In this document: one piece after another, positions 1 to 7,857 of the stretch
How positions within the stretch are numbered: position 1 is the first letter of the stretch
Layout: each line of letters starts with the position of its first letter
NCBI GenBank assembly: GCA_025059875.1
Contig: JANXCT010000002.1
Location: forward strand, 1-64,000
From: Candidatus Kapaibacterium sp.
GTDB taxonomy: Bacteria; Bacteroidota; Ignavibacteria; Kapaibacteriales; HRBIN21
Length of the DNA stretch: 64,000 bases
Direction: 5' to 3'
The notes under the pieces: model-generated
The model's input: the letters and a program-made list of their open reading frames with translations, nothing else
Database searches by the model: none
Told to the model about the DNA's origin: nothing
Program-made: the position numbers and the translations under genes

Positions 1-1
1 T

Positions 2-529
2 GTACCGGTGCCGGCGCTGTTACGGGTGTGGAGTGATCCGACTACGGAGGGGTTAGCGCAGGCGGCGTACGTGTACGAGAGTCGTGGGGCGGGGGTGATG
101 GACTCGATAGCAGGGGTTGGGACGGCGGCATTGGGATGGAATGTGGCGTACTACGGGATTGAGTGGCGGCACTGGGGGCAGGTGGACAGGGTGTTGCGGG
201 CGACGATAGATTTCCTGCGGCGCAATGGAGGTGGGGTAGTGGAGCAGGAGGTGCAGGGGCCGGAGGTGCCGGTCAGTGGTGGTGGGTTGTGGATGCGAGT
301 GAGGCCGACGGTTGCGGAGGAGGGGGTATGGGTGGAGTATGGAGGAGGGCATGGTGGGGTGGTAGTAGAGGTGTATGATGGACTCGGTCGGCGGGTGTGG
401 AGTGGGGCAGGAGGGGAGAAGGAGGGGCAGGTGTGGGTAAGGACAGCGGAGTTGGGCGGTGGGGTGTATATGGTAGTGGTACGGGATGGGCGAGAGGTGA
501 AGGTAGAGCAGGTGCGGGTAGTGAGGTAG
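2..529 (+). CDS. 3' end of a T9SS-secreted protein (partial)
   Basis: The reading frame is open from the first bases of the window, so this is the C-terminal part of a longer gene. The first 70 residues (ending GIEWRHWGQVDRVLRAT) resemble the closing stretch of a secreted enzyme or a Rossmann-like domain, but I do not recognise the family. The last 80 residues form a typical type IX secretion C-terminal sorting domain: a beta-sandwich with VYDGLGRRVW, then GGGVYMVVV, ending in short basic/hydrophobic strands. The protein is therefore probably exported and anchored at the cell surface. The coding strand is extremely rich in G and poor in C (about 33 G to 8 C at 241-300), unlike most neighbours, with heavy use of GTG, GGG and GAG codons. 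A hairpin terminator follows directly. Confidence 0.75.
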   Translation, partial: VPVPALLRVWSDPTTEGLAQAAYVYESRGAGVMDSIAGVGTAALGWNVAYYGIEWRHWGQVDRVLRATIDFLRRNGGGVVEQEVQGPEVPVSGGGLWMRVRPTVAEEGVWVEYGGGHGGVVVEVYDGLGRRVWSGAGGEKEGQVWVRTAELGGGVYMVVVRDGREVKVEQVRVVR

Positions 530-546
530 GAGTGAGGGAGAGCGTC

Positions 547-587
547 ACCGGCGCAGTCCCGAAAGGACTGCCGCCGGTTTCTGTTTT
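547..587 (+). terminator. Rho-independent terminator of the T9SS gene
   Basis: Arms at 547-559 and 565-578 (ACCGGCGCAGTCC against GGACTGCCGCCGGT, one unpaired base) enclose a small loop and are followed by a T-rich stretch TTTCTGTTTT. The orientation fits the end of the preceding plus-strand gene; on the minus strand there is no T-run after the stem. Confidence 0.8.
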
Positions 588-610
588 AGGAGGAGGGTAG
601 GACGGGAGGC

Positions 611-1219
611 TTAATTCACGCGCTCTTCCTCTCGCGGTTCGTGATCGGGGCAGAGAATCCGAAGGTCCGGGATATCCAGTGGTATCTCCAGGAAGCTACA
701 GAAGTAAGCTGGTTGCCGTTCTCGGTGTTCGGTGGATAGCCTTCGGAGGAAGCGGCAAGTCAGACACGTCCGGGCGCTCCGGAGGACTCCCTCTGCATAG
801 GCGGCAGCGATTGTTTGGAGCAATAGGTGGAGGAGTTGCACCTCCTGGTTAGCGGAGAGGTGTGAGAGGACTTTCTCAAAGCGCCGGACCTGGCGCTGCC
901 ACAGCCGGTGGGCAGTGGCCCTACCTTTCGCTGTCAGCACAACGGCGACAGCACGGCGATCATCTTCACGCTGTAGTTTCTGCAGCAGTCCCTTGCGCTG
1001 GAGGGATGTCACGGAGTCGCTAATAGTTGGCTGTGTCAAGTCTAATTCCTCTGCTAGCTCCGTGACGCTATAGAGCCGGCCTGGCTGTAGGTAGCATTGC
1101 AGTAGGATTTGGGCTTGCGTTATGCTGATGTCTTCACCTAGGGCATCAGCTAAGAGCACGCTGCGGAGGACCCGTCCGAGGCGTTCTAAAGCAGCAATCA
1201 CTTTTGAGCCAAGTGTCAT
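611..1219 (-). CDS. MarR-family transcriptional regulator with C-terminal Cys cluster
   Basis: A winged helix-turn-helix of the MarR family fills roughly residues 1-145: the recognition region reads VTELAEELDLTQPTISD, followed by a wing with DDRRAVAVVLTAKGR. The C-terminal 55 residues are unusual for the family and hold four cysteines in the pattern C-X2-C-X18-C-X15-CP, ending CPDHEP, suggestive of a metal or Fe-S site. It should act as a dimeric DNA-binding regulator in the cytoplasm; the signal is unknown. It lies downstream of a cytochrome P460 gene on the same strand, separated by 237 bp that hold its own TAACTTTG promoter element. The start is ATG at 1219, with a GTG one codon upstream as alternative. 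About 202 aa. Confidence 0.85.
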   Translation of the reverse strand: MTLGSKVIAALERLGRVLRSVLLADALGEDISITQAQILLQCYLQPGRLYSVTELAEELDLTQPTISDSVTSLQRKGLLQKLQREDDRRAVAVVLTAKGRATAHRLWQRQVRRFEKVLSHLSANQEVQLLHLLLQTIAAAYAEGVLRSARTCLTCRFLRRLSTEHRERQPAYFCSFLEIPLDIPDLRILCPDHEPREEERVN

Positions 1220-1247
1220 CACGGGGCTATGCTGTGACTACCGCACG

Positions 1248-1255
1248 CAAAGTTA
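1248..1255 (-). promoter_or_regulatory. Candidate -7 promoter element (TAACTTTG) for the MarR gene
   Basis: The minus strand reads TAACTTTG, a full match to the Bacteroidota-type TAnnTTTG element, about 28 bp upstream of the MarR start codon. No clear -33 TTG at the usual spacing. It sits inside a short inverted repeat (CCGCA ... TGCGG at 1241-1260), which might serve autoregulation. Confidence 0.5.
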
Positions 1256-1410
1256 TGCGGACGGCAGCAGCAAACTACAAGACGAGCACGAAATTTCCGT
1301 TATTGCAACAACTCACAACCACAAAGCGCCAGCCTGCGCCTAGCACCACTCTCAGCAGCCGTACTACTCGCCCCTACGCGCAGCTGCAGAGCCGCATGCA
1401 CTCCCATATC

Positions 1411-1457
1411 ACGGCTTAGTCCCTTTGGAGCTTAGTCTCTTCCGCGGCTTAGGTCTC
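1411..1457. repeat. Three imperfect short direct repeats
   Basis: Three copies of a motif around GGCTTAGTCTC lie at about 1411-1422, 1428-1439 and 1444-1457, spaced 16-17 bp, immediately after the stop end of the P460 gene. I see no hairpin or other function; the rest of 1223-1456 holds only the MarR promoter. Confidence 0.45.
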
Positions 1458-1990
1458 TACGGTCGCCACTGGCTAAAGACGTAGTCTCGGTGAGCTTGGC
1501 CAGCGTGGCAGTTATGGCAGGCGGTCTTCATGTCGGTAACAATCTGCCGTTTGGGATCTCCTTCAGCAAAGGCTGCATAACCCCAGCCTCCGGTTTCGCG
1601 GAAGCGCTTAGAGTTCTTGACCATGACAGCTAAGACCTTTCGCTTGCCTTCCGTTGTGGCATTGTCAGCGGTTGGAGCTTCCAAGAGATCGAAGACCAGA
1701 ATAGAGCCGTCAGGGAACCTCGTCGCTCCTTTCTGCAAAGCTTCGGCAGCCTTTGGATTAGCGTAGATGTGGTGGATCCCACCGAAGTCGTTATAGAGCG
1801 GATGGCCAGGGTGGAGGAGAGCGGTTTTGATGTGCGTCCACGAGCGGTACCCCTGTGGATACGGAATGGTGTTTGCGGGATTCTGCTGGGCAACTGCGAG
1901 TACTAAGACAGTACCTACTCCGCACACCGCTGCTAGAATCCCGAGCTTTGAGCAGCGTAGCATCTTGGATCCCGGTTGGATGTTGGACAT
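1457..1990 (-). CDS. Cytochrome P460-family protein
   Basis: A 177 aa protein with an N-terminal hydrophobic signal or anchor segment (about residues 12-34) and a cytochrome P460 domain. Near the C terminus it has a c-type heme attachment motif, CHNCH, followed by AGQAHRDYVFS. Family members are periplasmic mono-heme proteins; some oxidise hydroxylamine or bind NO, others have no known function, so a specific reaction cannot be assigned here. The start is taken as ATG 1990; ATG 1963 (MLRCSKLG) is the alternative and would also leave a good signal peptide. Immediately upstream are a TATATTTG promoter element and two palindromes that look like regulator operators, so expression is probably switched, perhaps by the neighbouring MarR protein. 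Confidence 0.85.
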   Translation of the reverse strand: MSNIQPGSKMLRCSKLGILAAVCGVGTVLVLAVAQQNPANTIPYPQGYRSWTHIKTALLHPGHPLYNDFGGIHHIYANPKAAEALQKGATRFPDGSILVFDLLEAPTADNATTEGKRKVLAVMVKNSKRFRETGGWGYAAFAEGDPKRQIVTDMKTACHNCHAGQAHRDYVFSQWRP

Positions 1991-2007
1991 ACCTACATGC
2001 GCGTAGT

Positions 2008-2037
2008 TACATCGGACTCCGATGTATTGGAATCCGA
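2008..2037. promoter_or_regulatory. Pair of palindromic operator sites before the P460 gene
   Basis: A 19-bp palindrome (TACATCGGA-CT-CCGATGTA, mismatched only at its centre) occupies 2008-2026. A second, weaker copy of the same core (TTGGAATCCGA) occupies 2027-2037; core centres are 15 bp apart. Both lie just downstream of the TATATTTG element, where a bound dimer would block transcription. The size and symmetry suit a MarR-type dimer, and a MarR gene lies next door; that link is inference. Confidence 0.65.
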
Positions 2038-2039
2038 TG

Positions 2040-2047
2040 CAAATATA
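2040..2047 (-). promoter_or_regulatory. Candidate -7 promoter element (TATATTTG) for the P460 gene
   Basis: The minus strand reads TATATTTG, a full TAnnTTTG match. It predicts a transcript start near 2033, giving a leader of about 45 nt that includes the palindromic operator. The rest of 1991-2221 contains an A9 run (about 2090-2099) but no gene. Confidence 0.55.
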
Positions 2048-2221
2048 TAGGTCCCGCCTTCTTCCTCAGCCCGAAAGCCTCAACCCAAAAAAAAAGCCCC
2101 CACCTCTCTAGCCCCCTTTCCTGTGCCTTCTCAACGCGTGAGTACTTATGGGATTTCGGGTAGGCTGCTCTGCACTTGCTTAGAGTGATTCGGGAAGCTC
2201 CGGACCTACTACGAGAGCAGC

Positions 2222-3298
2222 CTAGCGATGAGGCTGTGGCGCGGCAGTCGGCTCTTCAAGCCAGTCAGCAATGAAGATGTTGAACTCGCCGGGGTAGCGG
2301 GCGTTACGGTTAGAGCAGAAAATGAGCTTCTTGCCATCTCGGGTGAACATCGGGAAGCTATCGAAGGAAGCCCCGTAGGTAATGCGGCGCAAACCCGTGC
2401 CATCGGTGTTGATGATGTACAGGCTGAAACTGCGTCGAGTCGGGTCGTGGAGATTCGAGCTAAAGATAATCCGCTTGCCGTCTGGGTGGAAGAAAGGGGC
2501 GAAGTTCGCGGCGCCGTTGTTGGTAACCTGACGGACGTTCCTTCCATCAGCATCCATGACGAAGATTTCCGTTTGGTGCGGACGCACCACCTGTCGGCGT
2601 AGTAAGCGGCGGTACTCTTCCAGTTCAGCGCCTGTAGGGTGGTAAGCACGGTAGACGATCTGGCGTCCATCCCAGCTATAGAAGGCTCCTCCGTCGTAGC
2701 CAGGGGTAAAGGTTAAGCGCCGAAGGTCGCTCCCATCCAAATTGCAGGAGTAAAGCTCTAAGTCGCCGTCACGGGCGGAAGTGAAGACAATCCGGTCCCC
2801 TTTTGGGGAAACGGTAGCTTCTGCGTCGTAGCCATCGGTGGAAGTTAGGCGTTGTAGGATGCGACCCGTGGAGGTGTCCACGATGACAATGTCGTATGAG
2901 GCATACACCGGCCAAACGTAGCCGAGCTCTCGTGAGGGAGGTGGAGGGCAAGCTGTGTCGTTCAGATGGGTCGTAGCGTAGAGTAGGCGTCCATCAGGCA
3001 GGAAGTACGCACACGTAGTACGCCCGTGGCCAGGGGAGACTTGCTTCCGGCGCTGTCCAGTGGTGTCCATCAGGAAGATTTGATCGCAGGGGTTATTGAA
3101 AGGGCTTGCTTGGAAGCAGATCATGTCCTCGGCGAATGAGAAGTAGGCCTCCGCATGCTTGCCTCCGGTGGTGAGCTGCCGAATGTTGCGGAGGTGGATT
3201 TCCCTTGGGTCGCGCAGTGAGTCGGGATCAACAGCAAGGAGGAATATGCTCATGGTAGGGCAGAGTATTGCCACGAATGCTATGAATCGTGCGGTCAT
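2222..3298 (-). CDS. Secreted/periplasmic PD40 (TolB-like) beta-propeller protein
   Basis: 358 aa beginning with a signal peptide (about residues 1-22). The rest is a series of WD40-like PD40 repeats as in the TolB C-terminal propeller: recurring SPKGDRIVFTSARDGD, SWDGRQIVY, HPDGKRIIFSSN and TRDGKKLIFCSNR, alternating with LYSCNLDGSDLRRLT-type strands. Such propellers are periplasmic or outer-membrane-associated scaffolds; no catalytic domain is visible and the partner is unknown. Its ATG overlaps the stop codon of ricT by 4 bp (ATGA), so it is translated from the holB-ricT mRNA. It is the last gene of that operon. Confidence 0.8.
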   Translation of the reverse strand: MTARFIAFVAILCPTMSIFLLAVDPDSLRDPREIHLRNIRQLTTGGKHAEAYFSFAEDMICFQASPFNNPCDQIFLMDTTGQRRKQVSPGHGRTTCAYFLPDGRLLYATTHLNDTACPPPPSRELGYVWPVYASYDIVIVDTSTGRILQRLTSTDGYDAEATVSPKGDRIVFTSARDGDLELYSCNLDGSDLRRLTFTPGYDGGAFYSWDGRQIVYRAYHPTGAELEEYRRLLRRQVVRPHQTEIFVMDADGRNVRQVTNNGAANFAPFFHPDGKRIIFSSNLHDPTRRSFSLYIINTDGTGLRRITYGASFDSFPMFTRDGKKLIFCSNRNARYPGEFNIFIADWLEEPTAAPQPHR

Positions 3299-4368
3299 GC
3301 GAGCTCTTCTTCGGGAGGGAGACTCTCTCCTTCAGAGGGCGAAGAAGGTTCGGGGGCAGTTGATAGCTCTACCTTCCCCTGCCGCCAGAGGTCGGTAATC
3401 TGGGCTAGGGAGAGGGTGAGAAAGGTTCCTGTTTCGATGAGTTGCAGCTGGAGCTGCTCTCGGAAGATGTCCAGTTTGACGATCTTTGCTGGTCCGGCTT
3501 CTGTGTGGACGGTGGCGTTCAGCGGAGGATAGTGCTGGAGCGCCTCGCGGTAGAAGGAGAGCTCGTAGAGGAGACAGCACTTGAGGCGTCCGCATAGGCC
3601 GCTGAGGCGCGGCAGGTTGAAGGGGAGCAACTGAGTACGGACAGCCGTTAATGGGACGGGTCGGCATTCTCGGAGGAACGTAGAACAGCAGAGTTCGCGG
3701 CCGCAGGGTCCAAGCCCCCCGAGACGGCGTGTCTCCTCACGTGGTTGGATTTGGCGTAGCTCTATGCGAGTACGGAAACGCTGCGTGAGTAGACGGACAT
3801 ACTTGCGGAAGTCCACACGTTCAGGGGCTGTGAAGTAGAGAGTCAATCGGCGGCGGTCCCACTGCCATTCAGCGTCCGTCAGCTTCATTTGCTCCAGTTC
3901 CGGCAGCGTTCGTGCTAAGCGACGGGCTTCCTGGAGAATTTGCAGTTCCTCTTGGCGGTTCCGCTCGTACTGTGCCTGGTCGGTTTCCGTAGCCTTCCGC
4001 AGGATGCTGTTGGTCGGTTCAGCGTTGGCGTAGAAGAGGCGTTGCTTCCGCAGGGCAAGGTTACCGAGAGCACTGACGTATCCGGCATCAGTCCCTGTCG
4101 GAACTGTTACGAGGACGAGCTCTCTGAGTTGGAGGCGGAGCTGGCGGGGGTTTGCACACAGTAGCTTGCGGTGGCCTTTGAACTCTACCTCCACTACTGG
4201 CGATGGTTGATCGGGTTCTGCACGCAATGGTGGCTGCGTGGGGCTTTGGTGCGTACAGGTAGAGCAGGCACTCTGGCGCTCCCAAAGCTCGGGGGCTATG
4301 GCGTCGGCAGCCGTTGAGGTGGGCTGGGATGGAGTGATCAGCACGTCATGCAGCGGCAGGAACGACAT
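3295..4368 (-). CDS. ricT: PSP1-domain protein RicT (YaaT) homologue
   Basis: The PSP1 domain is recognisable by the cysteine-rich core GPCGRELCCSTFL, followed about 50 residues later by LSGLCGRLKCCLLYE. In Bacillus, RicT (YaaT) works with RicA and RicF in a complex carrying Fe-S clusters that affects RNA processing and development; these cysteines match that type of site. An N-terminal extension of about 90 residues holds a further CSTC pair. The start at 4368 is preferred because an AAGGAG Shine-Dalgarno stands about 6 bases upstream; ATG 4401 is the longer alternative. It overlaps the end of holB, the same holB-yaaT order seen in other bacteria. About 357 aa. Confidence 0.88.
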   Translation of the reverse strand: MSFLPLHDVLITPSQPTSTAADAIAPELWERQSACSTCTHQSPTQPPLRAEPDQPSPVVEVEFKGHRKLLCANPRQLRLQLRELVLVTVPTGTDAGYVSALGNLALRKQRLFYANAEPTNSILRKATETDQAQYERNRQEELQILQEARRLARTLPELEQMKLTDAEWQWDRRRLTLYFTAPERVDFRKYVRLLTQRFRTRIELRQIQPREETRRLGGLGPCGRELCCSTFLRECRPVPLTAVRTQLLPFNLPRLSGLCGRLKCCLLYELSFYREALQHYPPLNATVHTEAGPAKIVKLDIFREQLQLQLIETGTFLTLSLAQITDLWRQGKVELSTAPEPSSPSEGESLPPEEELA

Positions 4369-5530
4369 CGGTGGCTCCTTGGGAGAAGGATGGATCAGCA
4401 AGAGCGCGGCAACGTAGAAGAGTTGTGAGCACCAGGAGCGGTACGTTCACATGGCGGTAGAGGAGGCGGATTCCCTCGTCGATGGTGCTTACCATCGCGG
4501 GGAGGTTTGCCTCAGGAAAGCGTCGGAGGAAAGCAGAGAGGGTTTCGTGCTGGTCGGCGTTGACCAGTAGCGAAGGATTGCCGGATTGGGAAAGCACGAG
4601 AGCATCGCGGAGCCAGACGAGAAGGAGTCCTAGGATGAGTTCGGCACGCATGCGGTCAGCGGAGGAGAAGAGCTGCTCGATGTGGTGTAGGAGCTCGCGT
4701 CGGAAGCGATTAGGCCTCAAGGCTATGCGCAGGAGTCCAACTGCATGGTGCCGAAGGGTTTGAATGTCGTGCTCTGCGAAGAGCCGGGCCCTTGTGTAGC
4801 TTCCTTGAGCGAACGCTGCTGCCAAGCTGGCTTCTGCAGCAGAGAGGCCGTGTCGCTGCTGGAGGGCTGTTGTGAGTTCTTCGTCCGACAGAGGGGGGCA
4901 GAAGAGCTGTTGACAGCGGGAGAGAATTGTCATCGGCAGTGAGTTGCGGCGGGAGGTGGTGAGGATGAAGACGGTGTTATCGTGAGGTTCTTCGAGGGTT
5001 TTCAGGCATGCATTAGCGGCTTCTGCTGTCATGCGGTCAGCCTCGCTGATGATGACGACACGGCGCTGGCCACGGCGCGAGGGCGTCATCGAGAGTGTCC
5101 GCTGGAGGTCGCGAATAGCGGCGATGTGGATCTGCAGGGCATTCGGTAGCGTGATATCGTGGTAAGGGTCCTCTGCCTTGCGACGGAGCTCCTCGCGGAG
5201 GAGTGCAATCTGGTCGTCACTGAGTCCGAGGAGGGGGGAGCCATCGGTCCGGGTCTTCGGTGGGGGCAAGGCGAAGATGAGGCGTATTGCGGGATGTTCT
5301 AAGCGAGCAGCTTGGCGACAGTCCTGGCATACGTCACAGGCCTCTATGCCTTCGGCAGAGCGGTGGGGAGATTGGCAATTGAGCAGCTTGGCGAACTCCA
5401 AGGCAAGAGCGTCTTTTCCCACCCCTTCTGGGCCCCAGAAGCAGTAAGCCGGTGCCACGCGCCCTTGGAGTATGGCTCGCTGTAGGAATCCCTTGAGGGC
5501 ATGTTGGCCGATGATAGAGGACCAGGCCAT
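4346..5530 (-). CDS. holB: DNA polymerase III delta' subunit (clamp loader)
   Basis: 394 aa AAA+ clamp-loader subunit of the replicative polymerase. Visible are a P-loop-like GPEGVGKD, a zinc-type cysteine cluster (CDVCQDC), the EADRMTAEAANACLKTLEEP helix of domain I, and the SRC motif (SRCQQLF). The P-loop ends in Asp instead of Ser/Thr, typical of delta' proteins, which do not hydrolyse ATP well. A C-terminal collar domain follows. First gene of an operon with ricT and the PD40 protein; a TAGTTTTG promoter element lies 23-30 bp upstream of its ATG. The 121 bp to the plus-strand permease start form the divergent promoter region. Confidence 0.9.
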   Translation of the reverse strand: MAWSSIIGQHALKGFLQRAILQGRVAPAYCFWGPEGVGKDALALEFAKLLNCQSPHRSAEGIEACDVCQDCRQAARLEHPAIRLIFALPPPKTRTDGSPLLGLSDDQIALLREELRRKAEDPYHDITLPNALQIHIAAIRDLQRTLSMTPSRRGQRRVVIISEADRMTAEAANACLKTLEEPHDNTVFILTTSRRNSLPMTILSRCQQLFCPPLSDEELTTALQQRHGLSAAEASLAAAFAQGSYTRARLFAEHDIQTLRHHAVGLLRIALRPNRFRRELLHHIEQLFSSADRMRAELILGLLLVWLRDALVLSQSGNPSLLVNADQHETLSAFLRRFPEANLPAMVSTIDEGIRLLYRHVNVPLLVLTTLLRCRALADPSFSQGATDVVPAAA

Positions 5531-5552
5531 CCGGGGACCGCTTGCTGGGATG

Positions 5553-5560
5553 CAAAACTA
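5553..5560 (-). promoter_or_regulatory. Candidate -7 promoter element (TAGTTTTG) for holB operon
   Basis: The minus strand reads TAGTTTTG, a full TAnnTTTG match. A TTG lies 23 bp upstream on the same strand (CAA at 5584-5586). Predicted leader about 15 nt. Confidence 0.55.
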
Positions 5561-5651
5561 CGCTGCGCCTCCCAGCCATCGTGCAATGAGGAGAGCGGGC
5601 GCGGCGTCTTTTGCGGGCGCGGCGGGTGTGTCTTACTCCGGGATAGAGCCG

Positions 5652-7130
5652 ATGAATCGCCAGGAACCAGTATTTCGGCGGGAACTTCGCCTATTCGACG
5701 CCACGATGCTCGTGGTGGGGTCTATGATTGGCTCGGGGATCTTCATCGTTACCGCCGATATTGCTCGGACCGTAGGAGCTCCTGGCTACGTTCTGCTGGT
5801 GTGGATTCTAACGGGCGTGCTGACGCTCATGGCAGCACTCTCCTATGGGGAGCTCGCGGCCCTTTTCCCTCGGGCCGGCGGACAGTACGTGTATCTGCAA
5901 CAGGCCTACTCACCGCTTGTCGGCTTCCTCTACGGTTGGGCTCTGTTTCTGGTCATTCAGACGGGGTCTATCGCAGCCGTTGCTGTAGCATTTGCGAAGT
6001 TTACTGCCGTGTTAGTTCCGTGGTTCTCTGAAAGCAACGTCCTCCTCCACGTTGCCGGAATCCAGGTCAATGCTGGGCAGCTACTGGCGATAGCCAGCAT
6101 TTGGCTGCTGACCGCAATCAACCTCCGAGGAGTCCGGCTGGGCAAGCTCGTGCAGGACACGTTCACAGTTACGAAGACGGCAGCGCTCTTCGGGCTTATC
6201 CTGCTGGGGTTGAGCATAGGGCTCAATGCGGAGAGCATTCAGCAGAACTGGGCAGTGCTGTGGGACGCACAGCGGGTCGTTCCCGGCGGTGAAGGAACCC
6301 AGGCCGTTCCTCTGGCTGGGGTCGCGCTGGCATCCGCGCTTGGAGCGGCGATGGTGGGTTCGCTCTTCGCTGCTGATGCCTGGAACAACATCACCTTTGC
6401 GGCGGCCGAAGTGGTGGAACCGCAGCGGACAGTCCCTCGCAGTATGGCTTTGGGGGTCGTCATCGTGACTCTGCTCTACGTTTTGGCGAACGTCGCATAC
6501 ATGAGCGTGCTACCAGTACGGGGGGTACCGGACGGGACGAGCGTCTGGGAGCGCGGTATCCAATTTGCAGCGAACGACCGTGTAGGGACAGCGGTAGCGG
6601 AAGCAATCTTCGGTCCCTGGGGAGCCGTGGTGATGGCCCTCCTCATCATGGTCTCCACCTTCGGATGCAACAACGGGCTGATTCTGTCGGGTGCACGGGT
6701 CTACTATGCAATGGCCCAGGATGGGCTCTTCTTCCGTTCGGCAGGCCGACTGAATCGGTTCGCGGTGCCTGGAGTGGCTTTAGTGCTGCAGGCGGTCTGG
6801 GCAAGCGTGTTGTGCCTCTCGGGGCGGTATGGAGACCTGTTGGACTACATCGTGTTCGCGGTATTGCTCTTCTACGTCGCGACTATTGCGGGCATCATCG
6901 TCCTGCGGCATAAGCTACCGGAGGCTGAGCGACCGTATAAGGCCCCAGGCTACCCAGTCGTGCCGCTCTTGTACATTCTAGGTGCTGCGGCGATTGCTCT
7001 GGACTTGCTACTTGTCAAGCCTCGGTATACGGTCGCAGGGCTCGTACTGGTAATGAGCGGTGTTCCGGTGTACTTCTTCTGGCGGTGGTGGCAACGACGT
7101 CATGGAGGGGAGAATGGAGCTGAGCGTTAA
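5652..7130 (+). CDS. APC-superfamily amino acid permease
   Basis: An integral inner-membrane transporter of about 492 aa with twelve or more hydrophobic segments. The first helix carries the family signature GSMIGSGIFIV, followed by a conserved loop (SYGELAALFPRAGGQYVYL) typical of amino acid/polyamine/organocation carriers of the LAT-like branch. Substrate cannot be read from sequence. The frame is open back to 5472, but starting there would run into the divergent holB gene; ATG 5652 leaves only a short cytoplasmic N terminus, as usual in the family (ATG 5586 is another option). Its stop overlaps the start of pdxJ by 17 bp, suggesting cotranscription with pdxJ and rsmE. Confidence 0.88.
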   Translation: MNRQEPVFRRELRLFDATMLVVGSMIGSGIFIVTADIARTVGAPGYVLLVWILTGVLTLMAALSYGELAALFPRAGGQYVYLQQAYSPLVGFLYGWALFLVIQTGSIAAVAVAFAKFTAVLVPWFSESNVLLHVAGIQVNAGQLLAIASIWLLTAINLRGVRLGKLVQDTFTVTKTAALFGLILLGLSIGLNAESIQQNWAVLWDAQRVVPGGEGTQAVPLAGVALASALGAAMVGSLFAADAWNNITFAAAEVVEPQRTVPRSMALGVVIVTLLYVLANVAYMSVLPVRGVPDGTSVWERGIQFAANDRVGTAVAEAIFGPWGAVVMALLIMVSTFGCNNGLILSGARVYYAMAQDGLFFRSAGRLNRFAVPGVALVLQAVWASVLCLSGRYGDLLDYIVFAVLLFYVATIAGIIVLRHKLPEAERPYKAPGYPVVPLLYILGAAAIALDLLLVKPRYTVAGLVLVMSGVPVYFFWRWWQRRHGGENGAER

Positions 7131-7857
7131 CGTGGACCATGTGGCAACGGTGCGTGAGGCCCGCGGAGGGGTGCGTCCTGATCCCGTGATGGCTGCGATG
7201 CTGGCGGAATTGGCTGGAGCTGCTGGGATTGTGTGTCATCTGCGGGAAGATCGGCGCCACATCAACGATCGGGACGTTCGGCTGCTTCGCGAGGTGGTCA
7301 AGACACGGCTCAACCTGGAGATGGCGGCAACGGAGGAGATGATCAGTATTGCCTGCGAGGTGCTGCCGGATCTCGTCACTCTGGTGCCGGAGCGACGCCA
7401 GGAGCGGACGACTGAAGGTGGACTCAATGTTGTCGAGCAGCAGCACTACCTCCAGACGGTGATTGAACGGCTGCACGAGGCGGAAATCCAGGTGAGTCTG
7501 TTCGTGGAGCCAGTGCTGGAACAGATAGAAGCCGCTGCCGAGGTCGGAGCAGACATTGTCGAGCTGCACACGGGGCACTATGCGGCAGCGACCAATCCAC
7601 AGGCTGCACAACGGGAGCTCCAGCGCTTGCTGAATGCTGCGGAGTTCGCTCAGCGGCTGGGGTTGCATGTTGCTGCTGGTCATGGCTTGGACTACGACAA
7701 CATCATTCCCATCTGTCGCATTCCAGCGATTCAAGATGTGAGCATTGGGCATGCGATTGTGGCTCGCTCCATCTTCGTGGGCTTTGAACAGGCCGTTCGC
7801 CAGATGGTGGAGCTCATTCGCTACGGTCGTCTGCTGCCCCCTCTGAAGCTGCGCTGA
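7114..7857 (+). CDS. pdxJ: Pyridoxine 5'-phosphate synthase
   Basis: 247 aa TIM-barrel enzyme that condenses 1-deoxyxylulose 5-phosphate with aminoacetone 3-phosphate to make pyridoxine 5'-phosphate, the last ring-forming step of DXP-dependent vitamin B6 synthesis. The N terminus ELSVNVDHVATVREARGG and the phosphate/active-site motifs CHLREDRRHI, LVPERRQERTTEGGL and AAGHGLDYDN are diagnostic. The start at 7114 follows a strong GGAGGGG Shine-Dalgarno and gives the usual family length. It overlaps the permease gene upstream and abuts rsmE by a TGATG junction. Confidence 0.96.
   Translation: MELSVNVDHVATVREARGGVRPDPVMAAMLAELAGAAGIVCHLREDRRHINDRDVRLLREVVKTRLNLEMAATEEMISIACEVLPDLVTLVPERRQERTTEGGLNVVEQQHYLQTVIERLHEAEIQVSLFVEPVLEQIEAAAEVGADIVELHTGHYAAATNPQAAQRELQRLLNAAEFAQRLGLHVAAGHGLDYDNIIPICRIPAIQDVSIGHAIVARSIFVGFEQAVRQMVELIRYGRLLPPLKLR

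Noticed and set aside
2085-2105. A9 run that would be a U-tract on the minus strand
   Set aside because: No inverted repeat precedes it on the minus strand, so I do not call a terminator for the PD40 gene.
7015-7752. 245-codon open frame on the minus strand
   Set aside because: Shadow of pdxJ and the end of the permease gene; pdxJ motifs and Shine-Dalgarno are decisive.
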